Assembly: GCF_003667505.1 (NCBI RefSeq)
Contig: NZ_RCVJ01000174.1
Span: forward strand, 1-43,090
Origin: Micromonospora sp. BL4
GTDB taxonomy: Bacteria; Actinomycetota; Actinomycetes; Mycobacteriales; Micromonosporaceae
Length of the DNA stretch: 43,090 nucleotides
Direction: 5' to 3'
Shown here piece by piece: positions 32,241-40,047 of this stretch. The notes under the pieces are model-generated. The model was not told the DNA's origin and searched no databases. It saw only the letters and a program-made list of their open reading frames with translations. Every line of letters starts with the position of its first letter. Position 1 is the stretch's first letter. A program made the translations under genes and the position numbers.

Positions 32241-33361
32241 ACCGCACGCTGCTGATCACCAACGACTTCCCGCCTCGCCCGGGCGGGATCCAGTCCTTCG
32301 TGCACAACCTCGCGGTGCGTCAGCCGGCCGGCTCGGTGGTCGTGTACGCGTCGAGCTGGCGCGGGGCGGCGAAGTTCGACGCCGACCAGCCGTTCGAGGT
32401 GATCCGGGAACGCACCCGGGTGCTGCTGCCCACTCCGCTGATCGCCCGTCGGGCGGCGCGGCTGGCCCGCGCGTACGACTGCGACACCGTGTGGTTCGGC
32501 GCGGCGGCCCCGCTCGGGCTGCTCGCCGCCGGCCTGCGTCGGCGGGCCGGGGTGCGCCGCGTCGTGGCGCAGACCCACGGCCACGAGGTCGGTTGGGCGG
32601 CGTTGCCCGCCGCCCGGCCGGCGCTGCGCCGGATCGGTCGTGGCGTCGACGTCACCACCTACCTCGGCGAATACACCCGCAGCCGGCTCGCCCGTGTGCT
32701 GGACGGGCTGACCGAGCTGCGCCGGCTGGCGCCCGGCGTCGACGTGGACACCTACCACCCGACCGTGGACGGCGAGCCCGTCCGGGCCCGGCTGGGGCTG
32801 ACCGACCGGCCGGTGGTGGTCTGTGTGTCCCGGTTGGTGCCGCGCAAGGGGCAGGACATGCTGATCCGGGCGCTGCCGGAGATCCGCCGCCGGGTGCCCG
32901 ACGCGGCGCTGCTGATCGTCGGCGGCGGGCCGTACCGGGCGACCCTGGAGAAGCTGGCCCGGCAGGCCGGGGTGGAACGGGACGTGGTCTTCACCGGTTC
33001 GGTGCCGGCGGCCGAGTTGCCGGCGCACTACGCGGCCGGCGACGTGTACGCGATGCCCTGCCGCACCCGCAACCGTGGGCTGGACGTGGAGGGGCTGGGC
33101 ATCGTCTATCTGGAGGCGTCCGCGACGGGCCTGCCGGTGGTGGCCGGTGACTCCGGAGGCGCGCCGGATGCGGTGCGCGAGGGGGAGACCGGCTACGTGG
33201 TCCGTGGCCGCGACGTCGCCCAGCTCGCGGACCGGGTGGCCCGGCTGCTCGCCGACCGGGACCTGGCGCGCCAACTGGGCGCGGCGGGTCGCGCCTGGGT
33301 GGAGCGGGAGTGGCGCTGGGAGGCGCAGGCGCAGCGGATGGCGGCCCTGCTCGCCGGCTGA
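32237..33361 (+). CDS. GT4 glycosyltransferase, PimB'-like mannosyltransferase
   Basis: The 374-residue protein is a GT-B fold transferase. It has the N-terminal ITNDFPPRPGGIQSFVHNL, the acceptor-side THGHEVGW, SRLVPRKGQDMLI, and the donor-site EGLGIVYLEASATGLPVVAGDSGGAPDAV with the EX7E pair. These features match PimB' (Rv2188c), which adds the second mannose from GDP-mannose to phosphatidylinositol monomannoside at the inner membrane surface. The neighbourhood (acyl-CoA ligase, acyltransferase, SRPBCC protein) parallels the mycobacterial one and supports this. ATG 32237 overlaps the M48 stop by 4 bases. It converges on the acyltransferase gene with only 10 bases between stops. Confidence 0.89.
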   Translation: MNRTLLITNDFPPRPGGIQSFVHNLAVRQPAGSVVVYASSWRGAAKFDADQPFEVIRERTRVLLPTPLIARRAARLARAYDCDTVWFGAAAPLGLLAAGLRRRAGVRRVVAQTHGHEVGWAALPAARPALRRIGRGVDVTTYLGEYTRSRLARVLDGLTELRRLAPGVDVDTYHPTVDGEPVRARLGLTDRPVVVCVSRLVPRKGQDMLIRALPEIRRRVPDAALLIVGGGPYRATLEKLARQAGVERDVVFTGSVPAAELPAHYAAGDVYAMPCRTRNRGLDVEGLGIVYLEASATGLPVVAGDSGGAPDAVREGETGYVVRGRDVAQLADRVARLLADRDLARQLGAAGRAWVEREWRWEAQAQRMAALLAG

Positions 33362-33371
33362 CCCCCGCGCT

Positions 33372-34040
33372 TCAGGTGGCAGTCGACCGGGGCGGGGCGT
33401 AGCGCGGCACGTACTCCTGGCCGGTGAGCCGCTGGATCGCCGCCATCACCTCGTCGGTGATCGTCCGGATGTCGCGTGGGCCGTTGATCCGGCCGGCGAC
33501 CGGGATCGGCGGGCCGAAGCGCAGGCTGACCGGGTGCCGGCGCGGCAGCCGCGCGTCGACGGGCAGCACCTCGGCGGTGCCGAGCACGCCGACCGGGATG
33601 ATCGGCACCTCGGCGTCGCGCGCCAGTCGGGTCATGCCGACGCGGCCCCGGTAGAGACGCCCGTCCGGGGAGCGGGTGCCCTCGGGATAGACGGCGACCA
33701 GGCCGCCGGCGCGCAGCACCGGCACGGCGGCGTCGAGGGCGCTGAGGGCGGCCCGGCCGCCGGCGCGCTCGACCCGGATCGCGCCCATGCCGGCGACGAT
33801 CCGCCGGTTGAGCCAGCCGCCGGGACCGCGGCCACTGAAGTACTCGGACTTGGCCCAGAAGGTGACGTGCCGTGGCGTCACGCTGACGAGGAACAGCTCG
33901 TCGGCGACGGAGAGGTGGTTGCCGGCGAGGATCGCGCCGCCGCGCCGGGGCAGGTGTTCGAGCCCTTCCACGCGCGGCCGCCAGCCCAGCCGCAGCGTGG
34001 TGCCGACGGTCAGCTTGGTGAGGTCGTACAGCAGGGGCAC
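33372..34040 (-). CDS. 1-acyl-sn-glycerol-3-phosphate acyltransferase family protein
   Basis: The 222-residue protein has the acyltransferase motifs NHLSVAD (Asn41-Asp47, the HX4D box) and YPEGTRSPDG (near 118-127), followed by VPIIPVGVLGT. PlsC-type enzymes acylate lysophosphatidate in phospholipid synthesis; related actinobacterial members act on other lipids. The GTG at 34040 has GGAGG seven bases upstream. It lies 26 bases after the TetR gene on the same strand, so the repressor probably controls it. The mycobacterial relative is Rv2182c. Confidence 0.9.
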   Translation of the reverse strand: MPLLYDLTKLTVGTTLRLGWRPRVEGLEHLPRRGGAILAGNHLSVADELFLVSVTPRHVTFWAKSEYFSGRGPGGWLNRRIVAGMGAIRVERAGGRAALSALDAAVPVLRAGGLVAVYPEGTRSPDGRLYRGRVGMTRLARDAEVPIIPVGVLGTAEVLPVDARLPRRHPVSLRFGPPIPVAGRINGPRDIRTITDEVMAAIQRLTGQEYVPRYAPPRSTAT

Positions 34041-34066
34041 GTGTCCTCCGGTGCGGATCGGATGGG

Positions 34067-34648
34067 TCAGTCGGGGGCCGGGCCCAGGTGGGCGTCCAGC
34101 GCGGCGTGCAGCAGGGCGTCGTCCTCGGTGGTGCCCGTGGCCAGCGGCAGGCTGCCCCAGGCCCAGAGCTGGGCTATGCCGTGCAGGTTGGCCCAGAGCG
34201 CGCCGGCGAGCACCGGGGCCGGTGCGTCGGTCGGCCGGCGTACCTGAGCCACCAGGTCGGCCAGGACGGCGAACAGGGGCAGGCTCGTCTCGCGCAGCTG
34301 TAGCCGACCGCTGTCCAGGAGGTCGTGCCGGAACATCAGCTCGAACATCCCGCGGTGCGCCGCCGCGAAGTCGAGGTACATCCGGCCGAGCGCGACCAGC
34401 CGGGCGCGCGGGTCGGAGCCGGCCGCGCGCATCGTCTCCTGGACGCGGGCGGAGAGGTCGGCGAAACCCTCCCGCGCGATGGCGGAGAGCAGGTCGACGT
34501 GGGTGGGGAAGTAGCGCCGGGGTGCGCCGTGCGAGACACCGGCCCGGCGGGCGATCTCCCGCAGTGACACCGCCGACTGGCCCTCGCGCAGCACCAGGTC
34601 CACCCCGGCGGCCACCAGTCGGGCCCGGACGCCCGCGTCCTCACTCAT
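34067..34648 (-). CDS. TetR-family transcriptional repressor
   Basis: The 193-residue protein has a TetR helix-turn-helix at residues 9-55 (LVAAGVDLVLREGQSAVSLREIARRAGVSHGAPRRYFPTHVDLL) and an all-helical ligand domain typical of the family. ATG 34648 is immediately at, and within, a perfect palindrome; a second palindrome lies 23 bases further upstream. The downstream acyltransferase is the likely target, suggesting control of membrane lipid acylation by a fatty-acyl or related ligand. The ligand is not predictable from sequence. Confidence 0.93.
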   Translation of the reverse strand: MSEDAGVRARLVAAGVDLVLREGQSAVSLREIARRAGVSHGAPRRYFPTHVDLLSAIAREGFADLSARVQETMRAAGSDPRARLVALGRMYLDFAAAHRGMFELMFRHDLLDSGRLQLRETSLPLFAVLADLVAQVRRPTDAPAPVLAGALWANLHGIAQLWAWGSLPLATGTTEDDALLHAALDAHLGPAPD

Positions 34649-34685
34649 AGACAGTGTCTACCACCCTGGCGTAGACACTGTCTAC
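34648..34685 (-). promoter_or_regulatory. Twin palindromic TetR operators and likely leaderless promoter
   Basis: Two near-identical palindromes, TAGACAGTGTCTA at 34648-34660 and GTAGACACTGTCTAC at 34671-34685, have centres 24 bases apart, a little over two helical turns. The first overlaps the repressor's start codon. On the minus strand two TAGACA hexamers are separated by 18 bases and could form the -35 and -10 elements. Transcription would then start close to the ATG, giving a leaderless message blocked when both sites are bound. Confidence 0.82.
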
Positions 34686-34757
34686 TCTGCTCCGGCCCGC
34701 CGATGCCCGACGGCACGGGACGCGGCCGTCGGTGTCTGGGCGCTCGCCCTCTCAAGC

Positions 34758-34792
34758 GGTATACCTCAGTCATAAATATGCCTGTGAGGTAT
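34758..34792. promoter_or_regulatory. AT-rich inverted repeat, unassigned regulatory site
   Basis: Perfect 8-base inverted arms ATACCTCA (34761-34768) and TGAGGTAT (34785-34792) flank a 16-base AT-rich spacer containing CATAAATATG. A GGTATACC palindrome (34758-34765) overlaps the left arm. It is the most AT-rich short stretch seen in the window and lies 76 bases beyond the second TetR operator. No gene starts rightward from it, so its target is unknown. Confidence 0.5.
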
Positions 34793-34831
34793 GGCGGTTG
34801 TCCGACCGCACGGCCCTGAGGGGCTGCACTC

Positions 34832-34878
34832 GACCGGCGGCAGCGGGAGGTCAGTGGACCGGCGGCAGCGGCAGGTCA
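34832..34878. repeat. Short direct repeat in the TetR/GGDEF-EAL intergenic region
   Basis: A 22-base sequence (GACCGGCGGCAGCGG...AGGTCA) occurs at 34832-34853 and 34857-34878 with one mismatch. It is followed by looser GGCGGCAGTG copies up to about 34920. The whole lies just 3' of the GGDEF-EAL gene and has no evident coding role. Confidence 0.7.
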
Positions 34879-34930
34879 CGGCAGTGCCGGGCGGCAGTGA
34901 CGGGGCGGCAGTGCTGGGGCGGTGCGGTGG

Positions 34931-36676
34931 TCAGCGGATGCGGGCCAGGATCCGATCGGCGGGGGCGGGCCGGCCGAAGTGCCAGCCCTGGGCGGCGTCG
35001 CAGCCGATCGCCCGCAGCCGCTCGGCCTGCCCGGCGGTCTCCACCCCCTCGGCGGTCACCGTCAGGTCCAGTGCGTGCGCCAGCGAAACCAGCGAGGCGA
35101 GGATCCGCTCGTCGGTGCGTCCGACCGACGGCGACCGCAGCCCGGCCACGAACTCCCCGGCCACCTTCAGCTCGGTCACCGGCAGGTCCCGCAGGTACGC
35201 CAGATTGCTGTAGCCCGTGCCGAAGTCGTCGATGGCGATCCGTACGCCGAGGTCCGCCAGGACCCGCAGGGCGCGCACCGGCTCCTTGGCCGTGCTCATC
35301 ATCGTGCTCTCGGTGATCTCCAACTGGAGTCGCTCCGGCGGCAGCCCGGTCTGTCGCAGCAGGGCGCGCACCTCCTGCACCAGTCCGGGCCGGTGCACCT
35401 GCCGGACCGCCAGGTTCACGCTCACGAACGGCGCGGCCGTCCCGCCGGCCGACCAGGCCTCCGCCTCCCGGCACGCCTCGGCCAGCACCCACCCGCCCAG
35501 CTGCACGATCAGCCCGGTCTCCTCGGCCAGCCCGATGAAGCTGTCCGGCCGCAGCACACCCAGCTCCGGGTGGCGCCAGCGAACCAGCGCCTCCACGCCG
35601 ATCAGCCGGCCGTCGCGAAGCGAGGTCAGCGGCTGGTAGTCGAGGTAGAACTCGCCTCGCTCCAACGCGGCCGGGATGGCCGCGGAGAGCGCGTACCGGG
35701 CCAGCTCACGTCGGTTGCGCTCGGCGTCGTAGAGCGCCCAGCTCGCGCCGCCGGCCGACTTCGCCCAGTGCAGGGTGCTGTCGGCGGCCCGCATGAGGTC
35801 ACTGGGGTTGGCGCCGGCGACCTGGCGCTCGACGATGCCGATGCTCGCCGAGACCTGGAGCTCGTGCCCGTCCACCAGTGCCGGTGTCCGGACGGCGGCC
35901 AGCGCGGCTTCGGCCACCGCCACCATGTCGTCGGTGCCGCCGCTGCGCTCCACCAGGATGACGAACTCGTCCCCACCGAGTCGGGCCACCAGGTGCTCGC
36001 CCACGGTCTGGCACAGCCGCTCGGCCACGGTGATCAACAGTCGATCGCCGGCCTGGTGCCCCAGCGTGTCGTTCACGACCTTGAACCGGTCCAGGTCGAG
36101 GAAGCACACGCCGACCCGCTGCGCGCCCCGGCCCGGCTCGTTGAGCGCGGCGGTGAGCCGCTCGGTGAATAGCGTCCGGTTGGGCAGGCCGGTGAGGGGG
36201 TCGTGGGTGGCCTGGTGCCGGAACCGCGCCTCGCTGGCCCGTAGCGCCCGCTCGGCCTGCGTCCGGGCCATCATGGCGGCCCTGCGGATCGACTCCTGCT
36301 CGTCGAGCGTCCGGTCCCGCAGGGCCCGCGCGTAGCCGGTCGCCACGGCGGCGAGCAGCCGCGCCAGCCGGTCCTCGACCTCCTCGGCCACCAGCCCCAG
36401 GTCGCGGATCAGCCGGAGTTGGATGACCTCGACGGTACGGCCCAGCCCCTCCGCGGAGGCGATGTGCGCGGCGACCAGTTCGGCACCCACCCGATGACCG
36501 GCGCGGAGGTCGAACGGCTCGGCGAGCAGCGCGCCGGCCAGCTGCCCGGTGAGCCGGTGCAGCAGGGTCTCCAACTGGGCCTGGGTCATCGGCAGGTAGC
36601 TGGTGCCGGAGACGGCCTTGGCCCAGGCCCTGGCGAACGTGCCCGGGCAGGTGGTCGCCCCGGGCGACTCAGCCAC
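34931..36676 (-). CDS. GGDEF-EAL cyclic-di-GMP enzyme
   Basis: The 581-residue protein has an N-terminal helical sensor-like region (1-150) without recognised membrane helices, then a GGDEF domain (GGDEF at 234-238, intact) and an EAL domain (EAL 362-364). EAL catalytic residues are retained: the EITE segment at 453, DDFGTGYS from 483, Lys504, Glu544 in EGVET and Gln563. The product-inhibition I-site (RxxD) before GGDEF is absent. The residue pair after Lys504 is Ala-Gly rather than Ile-Asp. Both synthesis and breakdown of c-di-GMP are thus possible; degradation is usual for such tandems. It starts at GTG 36676, overlapping the methyltransferase stop by 8 bases, so it is translationally coupled. 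Confidence 0.93.
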   Translation of the reverse strand: MAESPGATTCPGTFARAWAKAVSGTSYLPMTQAQLETLLHRLTGQLAGALLAEPFDLRAGHRVGAELVAAHIASAEGLGRTVEVIQLRLIRDLGLVAEEVEDRLARLLAAVATGYARALRDRTLDEQESIRRAAMMARTQAERALRASEARFRHQATHDPLTGLPNRTLFTERLTAALNEPGRGAQRVGVCFLDLDRFKVVNDTLGHQAGDRLLITVAERLCQTVGEHLVARLGGDEFVILVERSGGTDDMVAVAEAALAAVRTPALVDGHELQVSASIGIVERQVAGANPSDLMRAADSTLHWAKSAGGASWALYDAERNRRELARYALSAAIPAALERGEFYLDYQPLTSLRDGRLIGVEALVRWRHPELGVLRPDSFIGLAEETGLIVQLGGWVLAEACREAEAWSAGGTAAPFVSVNLAVRQVHRPGLVQEVRALLRQTGLPPERLQLEITESTMMSTAKEPVRALRVLADLGVRIAIDDFGTGYSNLAYLRDLPVTELKVAGEFVAGLRSPSVGRTDERILASLVSLAHALDLTVTAEGVETAGQAERLRAIGCDAAQGWHFGRPAPADRILARIR

Positions 36677-37478
36677 CGAGGCGCCCGACGCCGCCCATGA
36701 AGACAGCGCGCTCGGCGTCCTCCGCGCTCTCCGGAGTGTCCGGCCGCCACTGCGGCACCCAGACCACGCCCGGGTCCAGCAGTTCGAACCCGTCGAAGAG
36801 CGCGGTCAACTCGGCCCGGCTGCGGACCCAGAGCGGGTTGTCGGTACGCCGGTAGACCCGCTCCGCCTCGGCCCGCTCGTCCTGGCTGCGCCCGTCGTCG
36901 CTGGCCTGCGACAGCACCAGGTAGCTGCCCGGGGCCAGCGCCTCGCGCAGGGTGCGCAGCAGCTCCGACGGACGGTCCTCGTCGGAGACGAAGTGCAGCA
37001 CGGCCACGATCATCACGGCCACCGGCTGGTCCAGGTCGAGCAGCTTGCGGACGTCGGGGTGGGTCAGGATCTTCTCCGGGTGCCGCAGGTCCTCCTGCAC
37101 CACCACCGCGCGGTCGTTGCCGGCCAGGATCTCGCGGCTGTGCGCCACGGCCACGGGGTCGACGTCCACATAGACGACCCGGGACTCCGGGTCGAGCCGC
37201 TGGGCGATCTCGTGCACGTTCCCGACCGTGGGAATGCCCGAGCCGATGTCCAGGAACTGCCGGATCCCCGCCTCGGCGAGATGGTGCACCGCCCGGCGCA
37301 GGAACGCCCGGTTGGCCTGGGCCATCAGGGGCGCCTCCGGCACCGCGGCCACCATCGCCTGCGCCGCGGCCCGGTCGGCCGCGAAGTTGTGGGAGCCGCC
37401 GAGGTAGTAGTCGTACATCCGCGCGACGCTCGGGCGCTCGATGTCGATGGTCTCGGGTGCCCAGTCCGGCCGCTGCAT
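36669..37478 (-). CDS. DUF574-family SAM-dependent methyltransferase
   Basis: The 269-residue protein shows the family N-terminus RPSVARMYDYYLGGSHNFAADR, the SAM loop FLDIGSGIPTVGNVHEIAQ, VVYVDVDPVAVAHS and the late VVWVPQWRP. These methyltransferases are abundant in sporulating actinomycetes and mostly have no known substrate. ATG 37478 has AAGGGTGA upstream; a longer open frame exists but lacks family sequence. Its stop overlaps the GGDEF-EAL gene by 8 bases, a linkage that could tie methylation to c-di-GMP signalling. Confidence 0.9.
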   Translation of the reverse strand: MQRPDWAPETIDIERPSVARMYDYYLGGSHNFAADRAAAQAMVAAVPEAPLMAQANRAFLRRAVHHLAEAGIRQFLDIGSGIPTVGNVHEIAQRLDPESRVVYVDVDPVAVAHSREILAGNDRAVVVQEDLRHPEKILTHPDVRKLLDLDQPVAVMIVAVLHFVSDEDRPSELLRTLREALAPGSYLVLSQASDDGRSQDERAEAERVYRRTDNPLWVRSRAELTALFDGFELLDPGVVWVPQWRPDTPESAEDAERAVFMGGVGRLGG

Positions 37479-37594
37479 GCGATCACCCTTCGAGTCCGCG
37501 ACGCGGGCGTCGTCGCCCGCGCGGGTATTGTGCCCCGCACGTTCCCGCCAGACCATAGCGCGCCGCGAGGTTCCCGCCGACGTCGGTCGATACG

Positions 37595-37632
37595 CGAAGG
37601 TCCGCGCCGGCCGGAGCTGGCGCGGACCTTCG
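37595..37632 (-). terminator. Terminator of the ligase-kinase-regulator operon
   Basis: A perfect 14-bp stem (37595-37608 with 37619-37632) closes a 10-base loop, 33 bases beyond the response regulator stop. It separates that operon from the downstream methyltransferase gene on the same strand. Confidence 0.8.
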
Positions 37633-37665
37633 GTCCCGGCGTCCCGCTCGACGAGCGGGGGCGGG

Positions 37666-38334
37666 TCAGAACTTCGGGGCGTCCGGCGCCTCGAGCAGGC
37701 CGAGCCGGAGCGCGGTCATCAGCGCCTGCGCCCGGTTGGCCGCACCGAGCTTCTCGTACAGCTTGGAGATGTGCGTCTTGGCCGTGGACTCGCTGACGAA
37801 CAGCTGCTTGGCGATGCCGGCCACGCTCATCCCGTCGGCGAGCAGCCGCAGGACCTGCCCCTCCCGCGGGGAGAGCTGCGGACCGGACGGGGCGAGCCGG
37901 CGCTTCATCGCCTCGGCCAGGTCGGCCGCGGTGAACGCGCTCGGCGAGGAGGCGGCGTGCCGCGCGGCGGCCACCACCTCGTCGGCCGGGGCGGTCTTCG
38001 GCACGAAGGCGCTCGCGCCGGCCTCCAGGGCGCCGAAGAGCTGGTCGTCGCCGGCGTACATGGTCAGCACCACGATGCCCATCGAGGCGCTGGACTTGCG
38101 CAGCGCCCGGGTGGCCTCGAGGCCGCTGCCGTCGGGCAGCCGGAGATCCATGATCACCACGTCCGGCTGAAGCGCACCGGCCTGGCGTACCCCCTCTGCC
38201 GCCGTGGCGGCCTCACCGACGACCTCGAACTGACGGTCGCGCTCGAAGGCGTGCCGCAGGCCCTTGCGAATCAGGTCGTGGTCGTCGACAAGGAGGACCT
38301 TGGTGCGGGTGGCCGGTGTCGGACTGGTGGTCAT
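37666..38334 (-). CDS. NarL/LuxR-type response regulator
   Basis: The 222-residue protein has a receiver domain with Asp17-Asp18, phosphoacceptor Asp63 (VIMDLRLPDGSG) and Lys113 (VPKTAP). A LuxR-type helix-turn-helix follows (about 155-215; LSPREGQVLRLLADGMSVAGIAKQL, STAKTHISKLYEKLG). ATG 38334 lies 7 bases after the histidine kinase stop, so the pair is a cognate two-component system. A strong terminator follows the gene. Its targets are unknown. Confidence 0.95.
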   Translation of the reverse strand: MTTSPTPATRTKVLLVDDHDLIRKGLRHAFERDRQFEVVGEAATAAEGVRQAGALQPDVVIMDLRLPDGSGLEATRALRKSSASMGIVVLTMYAGDDQLFGALEAGASAFVPKTAPADEVVAAARHAASSPSAFTAADLAEAMKRRLAPSGPQLSPREGQVLRLLADGMSVAGIAKQLFVSESTAKTHISKLYEKLGAANRAQALMTALRLGLLEAPDAPKF

Positions 38335-38341
38335 CCTCGGG

Positions 38342-40033
38342 TTACTCCCCTTCTGCTGCTGCGCTACCGCGCAGGTTATCGCGCCGGGGCGAGGTGCCGA
38401 GAACCACCGCCACGGTTGTGCCGCTCGGTTGCCGGGGCCTGATCTCCAACCGGCCCCGGATACGTTCCGCCCTCTCGGCCATGATCGCAAGACCGTACCG
38501 CCCGTCGGGCCGCTGGTCAGCCATCCCCTGACCGTCATCCGACACTTCAATTTGCGCGTACGGCGGGTCCACCTCGCACGTGACCCAGAGATTGGAGGCC
38601 CCGGCGTGCTTGCGCGCGTTGGTGACCGCCTCCTGCGCGATGCGCAGCAACTCGGCCTCGGTGGCCGCCGGCAGCCGCGCGGTGGACTCGTCCAGCGACA
38701 GGTGCACCCGCAGCCCGCCGGAGGCGCCCACGGTGCGCGCGTACTCGGCGATCGCAGCGGCCAGCCCGCCCTGCCGGTCCACCTCGCTGCGCAGCTCGAA
38801 CAGGCTCAGCCGCAGCTCGGTGATCACCCGGGTCACCTCGCCGCGCAGCGTACGCAGCGCCTCGGCGGTCTCGTCGGCGTCGTCGAAGACGGTGGCCAGG
38901 GCATTGTCGATGCCGTAGCCGACCATCACCAGCTCCTGCGCCACCCCGTCGTGGATCTCCCGTGCCAGGCGCTGCCGCTCCTCGTTGGTGGCCAGCGAGC
39001 GGACCTCGTCGAAGAGCAGCGCCGCCTCCAGGCGCAGCGCGGCCGGCCGGGTCAGCGCGGTCACCCGGGACACCACCGGCGGCGGGTACGCCTGCGCGGC
39101 GTCCGCCTCCAGCACCACCAGCCCCACCGTGCGCACCCCGGCGACCAGCGGAACGATCAACGCGGAGACGTCGCCGCCCCGGTGCGAGCGGGACTGCGAC
39201 CGCGCGGCCGTCGTGGCCTGCTGGCTGGCCCAGGCGTCGGCGATCGCCGAGTCCGCGTCCAGCGTCGTCTCCCAGTCCACCCGGTCCAGCCCGGCCTGGG
39301 CGAGCACCACGAGCCGGCCGCCGCCACTGGCCGACAGCACCGCCCCCCGGTCCGCCCGCGCCACCGTGCGCAGCTCCTCCAGCAGGTGCTCGGAGATGCC
39401 GCCCGGGTCCAGGGTCGCCCCGGGAAGCTGCCGGGCCACCGTGCGGAGCTGGGTCAGCAGCCGGGTCGCCTCGGCGTACGGCTGGGGTTTGCCCTCACCG
39501 CGTACCGCCATCACCCGGTGCAGCGTGCCGGCGGCGTAGAGGCCCAGCGCGGCGAGGATCAGCCACTGCGCGCAGACCGCGAGGTAGCCGAGCTGGCCGA
39601 GCTGACGCTCCCCGCCGACCTCGGTGAGCGCCCCGCTGACCAGCAGGGTGGCGGCGGTGACCGCGAGCAGCGCGGCGCCCTCGGAGAAGCGGCGGCGCAG
39701 CGCGGTGACGGTCACCGGCACCGCCAGGTAGGGCAGCACCGCCGAGGCGCCGAGCCCGTCGACCGTGCCGCCGATCGACGCGACCGCGGCCACCTGGCTC
39801 GCGGCCAGCCCCAGCACGATCACCTCGGCCACCCGGCTCAGCGGCCCGATCAGCCGGTGCTGAGGGGCCAGCAGCGAGGGCAGCCCGGCGATCGCCAGCA
39901 GCGCGATCCACCACAGCTGGGTGACGTCGCGGGTGGCGAACAGGGTCAGGATGGCGACCAGCGCCAGCATCACCAGGCGGGCGGCCGCGGCGAGGGGATG
40001 CGGGTGTGGTGCGGCGGATGTCGATGCGGGCAC
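38342..40033 (-). CDS. Membrane sensor histidine kinase (HisKA_3, NarL partner)
   Basis: The 563-residue protein begins with about six membrane helices (15-175), then a GAF-like domain (about 190-335) and the kinase core. The phosphoacceptor is His361 in LAREIHDGVAQELVMVG, followed by the ATPase N-box RIAQEAVTNARKHAGA, VSDDGQGM and the G-box GRYGLAIMAERAERI. Together they mark a HPK7-type kinase. The GTG at 40033 (MPASTSAAPHPHPL) lies 14 bases after the acyl-CoA ligase stop. A much longer open frame reads into the ligase gene in another register and is not real. The signal sensed is unknown. Confidence 0.93.
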   Translation of the reverse strand: MPASTSAAPHPHPLAAAARLVMLALVAILTLFATRDVTQLWWIALLAIAGLPSLLAPQHRLIGPLSRVAEVIVLGLAASQVAAVASIGGTVDGLGASAVLPYLAVPVTVTALRRRFSEGAALLAVTAATLLVSGALTEVGGERQLGQLGYLAVCAQWLILAALGLYAAGTLHRVMAVRGEGKPQPYAEATRLLTQLRTVARQLPGATLDPGGISEHLLEELRTVARADRGAVLSASGGGRLVVLAQAGLDRVDWETTLDADSAIADAWASQQATTAARSQSRSHRGGDVSALIVPLVAGVRTVGLVVLEADAAQAYPPPVVSRVTALTRPAALRLEAALLFDEVRSLATNEERQRLAREIHDGVAQELVMVGYGIDNALATVFDDADETAEALRTLRGEVTRVITELRLSLFELRSEVDRQGGLAAAIAEYARTVGASGGLRVHLSLDESTARLPAATEAELLRIAQEAVTNARKHAGASNLWVTCEVDPPYAQIEVSDDGQGMADQRPDGRYGLAIMAERAERIRGRLEIRPRQPSGTTVAVVLGTSPRRDNLRGSAAAEGE

Positions 40034-40047
40034 GTGACGGATGGTAG

